Positions 4,559 to 9,901 of a stretch of 9,901 nt of DNA are shown piece after piece (positions within the stretch are counted from its first letter, which is position 1; every line of letters starts with the position of its first letter). The notes under the pieces are model-generated. The model was not told the DNA's origin and ran no database searches. It saw only the letters and a list, made by a program, of their open reading frames with translations. Both the position numbers and the translations under genes were made by a program. The DNA is from Anaerolineae bacterium (GTDB lineage: Bacteria; Chloroflexota; Anaerolineae; B4-G1; SLSP01), in NCBI GenBank assembly GCA_016934645.1, contig JAFGSL010000571.1, forward strand, positions 1 through 9,901, given 5' to 3'.

Positions 4559-6559
4559 TCAAGCCTGTAAGGAAGCCGCTCCCTGCACGAGGATGGCGCG
4601 AATCTTGTCATCGTAGGACGGCGAAGCCATAACAACAATATCATCGCCTGCCAGAAGGCGCGTTGCTCCGCGCGGCACCAACGTATGCCCGCCGCGCCGG
4701 ATCGATACCAGCAGACATTCCTGCGGGAGAGAGAGTTCGGCGAGCTTTTTCCCCGCCGCCACATCCCCTCGATGCAGTGCGAACGTCACCAGGCGCGCTT
4801 TGGATTCACGCTGCATCTGCCACAACTCGGCCCGTCGACGCCGTTCTTCAAGATCGCGCGTGGCGCGCGCATACGCACGGATGACGTCCTCGCGCTGCAG
4901 CAAACCGACCAATTGCCGCGTGTTTTGACGCGCGACCACCGGAATGCGCCCAACACCCGTCACCCCGAAGGCACGCAAGGCATCTTCAAGATTCTCGTCA
5001 TGGAATACCACCTGGGGATCAGTGGTGCAGATATCCGCCACTGTAAGCGCGCCCCATCTCTCCATCTGCTGCCCACGCCGGAAATCAGCAAAAGTAACAA
5101 GACCGAACAGAGCACCCTGTCCATCCAGGACTGAAAATCCGCGCACTCGCGTCGTCTCGAAGAGGTGCTCCAACTCGCGCAGGGATGTCGTCGCCGCCAC
5201 CGTCGTCAACGCGGATAGCGGCGTCATGGCCTCTTCCACACTGATCGAGCGCATCACGTTGAACTCGCGGAACGCACGCAGATCGATGCCTTCGTTGACC
5301 AGTTTCTTGGTGTAGATGCTCTCTGTCTCCAACAGCGAGGCAACGACGACGCTGAGCACCGTCGCCAGCATAAGCGGTAACACGATGCGGTAGTCTCGCG
5401 TCATCTCGAAGATGATCAACACGGCGGTGATCGGCGCGCGGACGGCGGCGGCAAACACCGTCGCCATACCCACCAGCGCATAGGCACCCGATGCCGAGGC
5501 CACATCCGGCAACAAGCGATGGATCAGCGTGCCATACGCGCCCCCAAGCATCGCACCGATGAACAGCGCGGGCGCGAAGATACCACCCGCGCCCCCCGAT
5601 CCCAATGTGAACGACGTCGCCACGATCTTCACAAAACACAAGGTCAGCATCAGATGCCAGGGAAATCCGACGCGCAACGCCGTCTCGATCGTCTGGATTC
5701 CCATCCCTAAGATCTGAGGAAAGAAAACTGCCAGAAGCCCGACCACAAGCCCGCCCAATGCCGGCTCAAAGACCTCCGAGAAATGCCAGCGCCGGAAAAG
5801 ATGCGTCACCCATTCCAGAATGTGAACAAAGAGCACGCCGACGAGTGCGCCAGCAAAACCCAGGCCTACGTAGAGCAAGAGTTCGGCCGTGTCCGCCAGA
5901 GCGTAATCGGGAATCGGAAAGGTAACCTGGTCACCGAAGAAATAGCGCCCGACCACGCTTCCCGTGACCGATGCCACCACAATCGTTGCCAGCGCGCGCG
6001 TCTCCATCTCACCCAGGATCACTTCGAGGGCAAAGAAAACGCCGGCAATCGGCGCATTGAACGTCGCGGCGATACCCGCTGCTGCGCCGCAAGCCACCAG
6101 GTTGCGCAAACGCTCCGGCGAAAGACGCAGAAGGCGCCCTACAGCCGATCCCCACCCCGCACCGATCTGCACCACAGGTGCGATCCGGCCCGCCGAGCCG
6201 CCTGACCCAATGGTAAACACCGAGGCCAGGGCATTCACCACAATCTGCGGTGAAATCCGTCCGCCGCGCAGCACGACTGATTCCATCACCTCCGGCACAC
6301 CGTGCCCCTTCGTCTCACGGGCAAAATAGTGCAGCAACGGACCAACAACCAATCCGCCAATCGCGGGGATGACGATGATGCTGTAACGCCCTACGAAGCT
6401 GAATGCGCCTTGCACGGGCCCAAACGCCAGCGCGCCGACCGCGTCCAGCAGCCATTGGTAAACCGCCATCCCCAACCCTACGCCTAGCCCAACCACCACA
6501 GCAAGCAGGATCGGGGCGAAGGTCTCCGGCGGAAAAAGCCTCAGCAAGCGGCGTAGCAT
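4559..6559 (-). CDS. CLC-family chloride channel/transporter with CBS pair and RCK_C domain
   Basis: This is a 666-residue membrane protein from the ATG at 6559. Residue numbers below count from an upstream TTG (6631) that adds 24 residues. A CLC pore domain (about 37-435) has GHGVPEVM (109-116), GSGGSAGRIAPVVQIGA (142-158), NAPIAGVFFALEV (192-204) and GSGGAGGIFAPALFIG (344-359). Two CBS domains follow (about 464-520 and 528-590), then an RCK_C/TrkA_C-like domain (about 611-685). CBS and RCK_C domains usually bind nucleotides or other small ligands and gate transport. The GREGP motif reads GRIAP, so the external gating Glu is Ile150. The inner proton Glu aligns with Val204. Ser of GSGIP is His110. 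This argues against Cl-/H+ exchange and for a channel-like or different transport mode. The ATG is preferred because AGGA (6569-6572) lies nine bases upstream, while the TTG has no ribosome site and falls in a small hairpin. Confidence 0.92.
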   Translation of the reverse strand: MLRRLLRLFPPETFAPILLAVVVGLGVGLGMAVYQWLLDAVGALAFGPVQGAFSFVGRYSIIVIPAIGGLVVGPLLHYFARETKGHGVPEVMESVVLRGGRISPQIVVNALASVFTIGSGGSAGRIAPVVQIGAGWGSAVGRLLRLSPERLRNLVACGAAAGIAATFNAPIAGVFFALEVILGEMETRALATIVVASVTGSVVGRYFFGDQVTFPIPDYALADTAELLLYVGLGFAGALVGVLFVHILEWVTHLFRRWHFSEVFEPALGGLVVGLLAVFFPQILGMGIQTIETALRVGFPWHLMLTLCFVKIVATSFTLGSGGAGGIFAPALFIGAMLGGAYGTLIHRLLPDVASASGAYALVGMATVFAAAVRAPITAVLIIFEMTRDYRIVLPLMLATVLSVVVASLLETESIYTKKLVNEGIDLRAFREFNVMRSISVEEAMTPLSALTTVAATTSLRELEHLFETTRVRGFSVLDGQGALFGLVTFADFRRGQQMERWGALTVADICTTDPQVVFHDENLEDALRAFGVTGVGRIPVVARQNTRQLVGLLQREDVIRAYARATRDLEERRRRAELWQMQRESKARLVTFALHRGDVAAGKKLAELSLPQECLLVSIRRGGHTLVPRGATRLLAGDDIVVMASPSYDDKIRAILVQGAASLQA

Positions 6560-6568
6560 CGATATTAT

Positions 6569-6572
6569 TCCT
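6569..6572 (-). promoter_or_regulatory. Weak ribosome binding site favouring the CLC ATG at 6559
   Basis: AGGA on the minus strand lies nine bases before ATG (6557-6559). It is weak, but the upstream TTG at 6631 has nothing comparable. This makes the shorter product more likely. Confidence 0.45.
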
Positions 6573-6596
6573 AACCCGGGTAAACCGGAACCAAAA

Positions 6597-6632
6597 GGGC
6601 TTTCAACGCCCGTTTCTTGCTCGTTGGGCAAG
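6597..6632 (-). other. Two small hairpins between the glycosyltransferase and CLC genes
   Basis: On the minus strand, CTTGC-7-GCAAG (6616-6632) is followed by GGGC-7-GCCC with a trailing TTTT (6593-6611). They begin about 19 bases after the glycosyltransferase stop. The second could be a weak terminator or attenuator, but its 4-bp stem is short, so the two genes may still share a transcript. Confidence 0.3.
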
Positions 6633-6650
6633 AATTTGCGCGGCTAGACC

Positions 6651-8183
6651 CTAGCGTGGAGGCGCATCCCTGACGTAGTGGAAGACATCCACACCCACGT
6701 AAGCCTGGTGTCCGACCAGACGGGTGTGGCTATCGAGCCACTGTTTGACCAGTTCGCGATCATCCCACAGCGCAACCTCGGAATACACCAACCACACACC
6801 GGAGTAACCAGAGGTCAGCACCATCATCTGTTCATCCACGTATGACATATCGACGTAGTAACTACCATCCTCTTTCTGCCAGTTGGTGAAGGGCGCTTCA
6901 GCCCACGGATCCAACGATCCTTCAGCGTAGTACAGCGCAACGTGGTGGTTGTAGGGGATCTGGAACAGCACCAATTCGGTAGGTGCACGCGAGGCCTCGA
7001 TGTGGTGCGTTGCCAGTTGGAACTGCGGTTTGATGGGGAGTGTGGCCTGGCGGCAAAGTCCCACGCCGTTGAGGATTAGCACATGCAACAGCAGGATAAC
7101 GATCAACCAACGCCAGAGATCGTGGATCGTCGCCAACCCAATCCCCGCCAGCACATAGAAGGCCGGCGCCGCCCAGATGAGATAACGGTCGGTGAAAATT
7201 GGTCCGCGCAGCGAGACCAGCCACAGCAGCAACAACGGAACGAGCATCCACAGCCACAATTGTGCTAATGTGGCAATACGCTTGCGTAACGCCAACGCCG
7301 CTGTCCCCACCAACGCCATCGCCCCAAAAAACAGCGCAACGTAGAGCGGCAAGGGATCGCTAGAAAGACTCTGTGCTACGCCCAGTGTCCATCCGCTAAA
7401 AAGCGTCCTCACCATCTGCCACAAGGAATAGGTCGGGTAGCCGGTTTCCCGCTCGGCGAGCAGCATCGGCGCGACCCAACGCAGCATTGGCAGATAGGGA
7501 ACCGTCAACAGCGCCAGGGTGAGTACGCCGCCGAACCACGCGCGTTTTTGCCGCCGAGGGTGCAACCAGAACCACAACACTTCCACGGGGATGAGCAACG
7601 CCGCCAGGAGATGGCTATAGAAGGCGAGTGTGGTGGCGGTCAATACCATACCCCACCAGAGGTAGGGCGCCCAGCAACGCCAGCTTGGGGCGGCGCAGGC
7701 GCGATCCAGCGCGTAGAGCGCGAGCAGCACCAGCATCGGCACCCAGGTATACATCTTGATCTCCTGGGCATACCACACCATGTAGGGTGACAACGCCAGC
7801 AGCAGCGCGCTCCACTGAGCCGCGCCTTCGCCGAACTTTGCGTCATCAACCAGCCGCTTTACCAGCACGTACAGAAGCGCCACACTCGGCACACCCCACA
7901 ACAGCGAGAAATAGCGCATCGCAAAGACGGAATCACCCGTCAGCGCAACCCATATCCGCATCAGCGGCGAATAGAGCGGGCCGTTCCATCCCGCCCGGGT
8001 GAAATTCCGCAGCATCTCACCCCACGACTGCAAGGCAAAGCGCCACTGGTCAACTTCATCGCGCCACAACCCCTGTGTGTCCAGCGAAATAATGCACACT
8101 AAAAACACCAGCCCCAAAATCGCTGTCCGCGTAGCGCGTGCCACTGGGGAAATGTCGCGTGCTATATGATGACGTTCTGACAT
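6651..8183 (-). CDS. GT39/ArnT-like membrane glycosyltransferase (GT-C fold)
   Basis: This is a 510-residue polytopic protein. A first membrane segment (about 20-35) leads into an external loop with LWRDEVDQWRFA, where D42 and E43 match the acidic pair of GT-C enzymes that use lipid-phosphate sugars. Then come YAQEIKMYTWVPMLVLLALYALD (138-160), resembling the second GT39 signature, several more hydrophobic segments to about residue 370, and TDRYLIWAAPAFY (331-343). The last 130 residues are soluble and probably external. Such enzymes transfer a sugar from a polyprenyl-phosphate carrier to a protein, lipid or glycan on the outer face of the membrane. Donor and acceptor cannot be told. The start is set by GGAGGA (8191-8196) seven bases before ATG; the frame extends to a TTG at 8204, which overlaps the -10 hexamer. 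Neighbours do not define a polysaccharide cluster. Confidence 0.87.
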   Translation of the reverse strand: MSERHHIARDISPVARATRTAILGLVFLVCIISLDTQGLWRDEVDQWRFALQSWGEMLRNFTRAGWNGPLYSPLMRIWVALTGDSVFAMRYFSLLWGVPSVALLYVLVKRLVDDAKFGEGAAQWSALLLALSPYMVWYAQEIKMYTWVPMLVLLALYALDRACAAPSWRCWAPYLWWGMVLTATTLAFYSHLLAALLIPVEVLWFWLHPRRQKRAWFGGVLTLALLTVPYLPMLRWVAPMLLAERETGYPTYSLWQMVRTLFSGWTLGVAQSLSSDPLPLYVALFFGAMALVGTAALALRKRIATLAQLWLWMLVPLLLLWLVSLRGPIFTDRYLIWAAPAFYVLAGIGLATIHDLWRWLIVILLLHVLILNGVGLCRQATLPIKPQFQLATHHIEASRAPTELVLFQIPYNHHVALYYAEGSLDPWAEAPFTNWQKEDGSYYVDMSYVDEQMMVLTSGYSGVWLVYSEVALWDDRELVKQWLDSHTRLVGHQAYVGVDVFHYVRDAPPR

Positions 8184-8190
8184 TGTCAAA

Positions 8191-8196
8191 TCCTCC
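8191..8196 (-). promoter_or_regulatory. Ribosome binding site deciding the glycosyltransferase start
   Basis: GGAGGA on the minus strand lies seven bases before the ATG at 8181-8183. It fixes the start against the in-frame TTG at 8204, which has no such site. Confidence 0.85.
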
Positions 8197-8203
8197 ACGC
8201 TCA

Positions 8204-8232
8204 AATATAGTACAGATTAGGAATGAAAGCAA
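8204..8232 (-). promoter_or_regulatory. Candidate promoter of the glycosyltransferase gene
   Basis: On the minus strand, TTGCTT (8227-8232) and TATATT (8204-8209) are 17 bases apart. Transcription would start near 8197, giving a very short leader that begins almost at the GGAGGA. The -10 matches consensus at 5 of 6 bases; the -35 matches at only 3. Confidence 0.45.
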
Positions 8233-8248
8233 CAGAAGAACTTGGCAG

Positions 8249-8308
8249 TTGGGTCGTTTGATGGTTAGGTGACTGGTGCGTCAAAACCACCTTGTTCAAA
8301 CCACCCAA
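8249..8308. repeat. Imperfect inverted repeat in the divergent region before the AOR gene
   Basis: TTGGGTCGTTTGA (8249-8261) and TCAAACCACCCAA (8296-8308) pair at 12 of 13 positions. An inner pair, AGGTG (8267-8271) and CACCT (8288-8292), extends the structure. ACCACCTTG also occurs twice as a direct repeat (8286-8294 and 8316-8324). The tract ends just before the AOR ribosome site. It could form a 5'-leader hairpin or be a regulator site, or it may be a decayed intergenic satellite. Confidence 0.55.
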
Positions 8309-8328
8309 CAATCTAACCACCTTGCATC

Positions 8329-8334
8329 AGGAGG
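8329..8334 (+). promoter_or_regulatory. Ribosome binding site of the AOR gene
   Basis: AGGAGG is followed by four bases and the ATG at 8339. No convincing -35/-10 pair is visible upstream on the plus strand. Confidence 0.75.
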
Positions 8335-8338
8335 AACT

Positions 8339-9901
8339 ATGTCGAAAGATACACTGCACGTTTTGAGCGAATTCACCTACACCGTTCCCGCCATCGAACG
8401 TGGCTATACAGGACAGACGCTTTACGTCAACGTGGGGGACGGCACGGTCGCCGCGAAGCCGGTCACGGAGGATATGAAGGCGAAGTTCACAGGCGGGCGC
8501 GGCTTCGATCTGTGGCTGCTCTGGCACGGCGTCAACTATGACACGCGCTGGGACTCGCCGGAGAATGAGATCGTCATCGCCTCCGGGCCGTGCGGGGGGA
8601 TCACCCAATATCCCGGTTCTGGTAAATCCATCGCCGCATCGATCTCGCCGCTCACGGAAGTCGTCATCGACAGCAACGCGGGTGGGCACTTCGGCCCGTA
8701 CCTCAAGTTCGCCGGCTGGGATGCTATCGAAGTGCAGGGGAAAGCGGACCTTGAGTACGCCGACGTCATCGTCTACATCGATGGGCCAGCAGGTGTAGTA
8801 CAGATCATCGAAGCACCGGATGACTGCCCCACCGACACGTATGCCCTGGGACCGTGGCTGCTGGATCACTTCGCCCCAAACGACGAGGACAAGCCGTTTG
8901 TGTCGTTCGTCACTGCCGGGCGTGGAGCCGAGCACGCGTTGATGGGCTGCCTCAACTTCAGCCTCTACGATCGTAGACGCAAGGCGCTGCGCTACAAGCA
9001 GGCCGGGCGCGGCGGCATCGGCACAGTCCTCCGCGACAAGAAGGTCAAGGCGCTTGTCGTGCGCACTGCGCCCTTCAAGGGCGACGAGAACGATCCTGCC
9101 GACATCGACCGGCTGGCGCAGACCGGTGCACGGATGCGCAAGGAAATCACGACGTACGATGCGTCGCAAAACCGCATGCGCAACCGGGGCACGTCGTATC
9201 TGGTGCAGATTATGGATGACTACGACCTGCTGCCCGTGCACAACTTCCGCTACGGCTCTCATCCGGACACGCCCAAGATCAACGGGGAGGTGTGGGAAGC
9301 GCGCTACACACAAGGGCTGCCCGACGGCTGCTGGTACGGGTGCACCATGGCCTGCGCGCACGCTGTGGACGATTTCAAGCTGCGCACCGGGCCATACAAG
9401 GGCCAGTGCGTCATCGTCGACGGGCCGGAGTACGAGACCATCGCAGGTGTGGGGAGCAACTGCGGCATCTTCGAGCCGTGGGCCGTTCTCGAGATCAACT
9501 TCTATTGCGACGCCTACGGCATCGACACGATCTCCTTCGGCACGGCGATGGCGTTCGTGATGGAGTGTTACGAGGCGGGTATCCTCGATCTGGAAAAGAC
9601 CGGCGGCCTCGATCTCAACCCCGGCAACGCCGAAGCCGCACTCGAAGTCCTGCACCAGATGGCGCGCGGCGAGGGGTTCGGCCTGATTTTCGGGCTGGGC
9701 ACGCGGCGGATGAAGCGCTACTTCGCGGAACACTTTGGTGCCGATCCGCAGTTCGTGAACGACATCGGCATGGAAGCGAAGGGGCTGGAATATTCCGAGT
9801 ACATCCCCAAGGAATCGCTGGCGCAGCAGGGCGGCTACGGGCTGACGAACAAAGGCCCGCAGCACGACGAGGCGTGGCTGATCTTTATGGATCAGGTGAA
9901 C
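8339..9901 (+). CDS. Aldehyde:ferredoxin oxidoreductase family protein, 3' end cut by window
   Basis: The 521 residues visible run off the window edge; family members are usually about 600 or more. The N-terminal domain shows the tungstopterin-binding signatures of the AOR family: FTGGRGFD (G52-G55), SGPCGG (82-87), PGSGKS, and SNAGGHFGPYLKFAGWDAI (112-130) followed by QGKA. Next come TAGRGAEHALMG and AGRGGIGTVLRDKKVKAL (222-239). The iron-sulfur motif is C331-x3-C335-x3-C339 (GCWYGCTMAC). The best-studied AORs have C-x2-C-x3-C, so one residue is inserted here. The fourth Cys ligand expected near the C-terminus lies beyond the window. These cytoplasmic enzymes oxidise aldehydes to acids with ferredoxin as acceptor, using W or Mo bis-pterin, but substrates vary widely among subfamilies and none is evident here. 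AGGAGG lies four bases before the ATG. No maturation or ferredoxin gene is visible in this window. Confidence 0.93.
   Translation, partial: MSKDTLHVLSEFTYTVPAIERGYTGQTLYVNVGDGTVAAKPVTEDMKAKFTGGRGFDLWLLWHGVNYDTRWDSPENEIVIASGPCGGITQYPGSGKSIAASISPLTEVVIDSNAGGHFGPYLKFAGWDAIEVQGKADLEYADVIVYIDGPAGVVQIIEAPDDCPTDTYALGPWLLDHFAPNDEDKPFVSFVTAGRGAEHALMGCLNFSLYDRRRKALRYKQAGRGGIGTVLRDKKVKALVVRTAPFKGDENDPADIDRLAQTGARMRKEITTYDASQNRMRNRGTSYLVQIMDDYDLLPVHNFRYGSHPDTPKINGEVWEARYTQGLPDGCWYGCTMACAHAVDDFKLRTGPYKGQCVIVDGPEYETIAGVGSNCGIFEPWAVLEINFYCDAYGIDTISFGTAMAFVMECYEAGILDLEKTGGLDLNPGNAEAALEVLHQMARGEGFGLIFGLGTRRMKRYFAEHFGADPQFVNDIGMEAKGLEYSEYIPKESLAQQGGYGLTNKGPQHDEAWLIFMDQVN

Noticed and set aside
8327..9865. A 512-residue open frame on the minus strand across the AOR gene
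   Set aside because: It is antisense to a clearly homologous AOR reading frame. It has no recognisable domain and a composition typical of the reverse frame of GC-rich codons.
1..9901. CRISPR array, tRNA, rRNA, insertion sequence or defence system
   Set aside because: No regularly spaced repeats of suitable length, no transposase or nuclease-like genes, and no recognisable structural RNA sequence were found.

Overview
The window most resembles a chromosomal segment of a Chloroflexota (Anaerolineae-like) bacterium. This is inferred from the GC-rich coding bias, the exported protein with PTPTP-type linkers and LysM domains, a tungsten-type aldehyde:ferredoxin oxidoreductase, and short tandem or palindromic tracts between genes. 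No rRNA, tRNA, CRISPR array, transposase or phage gene was seen. It holds nine protein genes, of which the first and last are cut by the window edges.

Layout. Bases 1-192 (+) are the C-terminal end of a GNAT-like acetyltransferase. It converges on a nitrilase-superfamily hydrolase (476-1288, -), which has a clear intrinsic terminator at 424-451. Upstream of that hydrolase is a tight minus-strand operon in the order DksA/TraR-type zinc-finger protein (2871-3218), lspA (2365-2874) and an RluA/RluD-family pseudouridine synthase homologue (1419-2378). The genes overlap by 4 and 14 bases. A divergent promoter region (about 3219-3360) separates this operon from a secreted cohesin/double-LysM protein (3361-4428, +). 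That gene converges on a CLC-type chloride transporter with CBS and RCK_C/TrkA_C domains (4559-6559, -). A GT39-like membrane glycosyltransferase (6651-8183, -) lies upstream of the CLC gene. A second divergent region (8184-8338) leads to an aldehyde:ferredoxin oxidoreductase (8339 to the window end, +).

Functional reading. Most genes are housekeeping or envelope-related: lipoprotein signal-peptide cleavage (LspA), a wall- or glycan-binding secreted protein, anion transport and lipid-linked sugar transfer. The AOR is a redox enzyme with no maturation partner visible here. No obvious multi-gene novel system is present.

The points most worth a second look are: (1) the pseudouridine synthase homologue has Glu where the family has its catalytic Asp; (2) the CLC protein lacks both the external gating Glu and the internal proton Glu; (3) the AOR has a CX3CX3C rather than CX2CX3C iron-sulfur motif; (4) two related palindromic elements sit in the two convergent intergenic regions. 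All calls come from reading the sequence; no database search was run.
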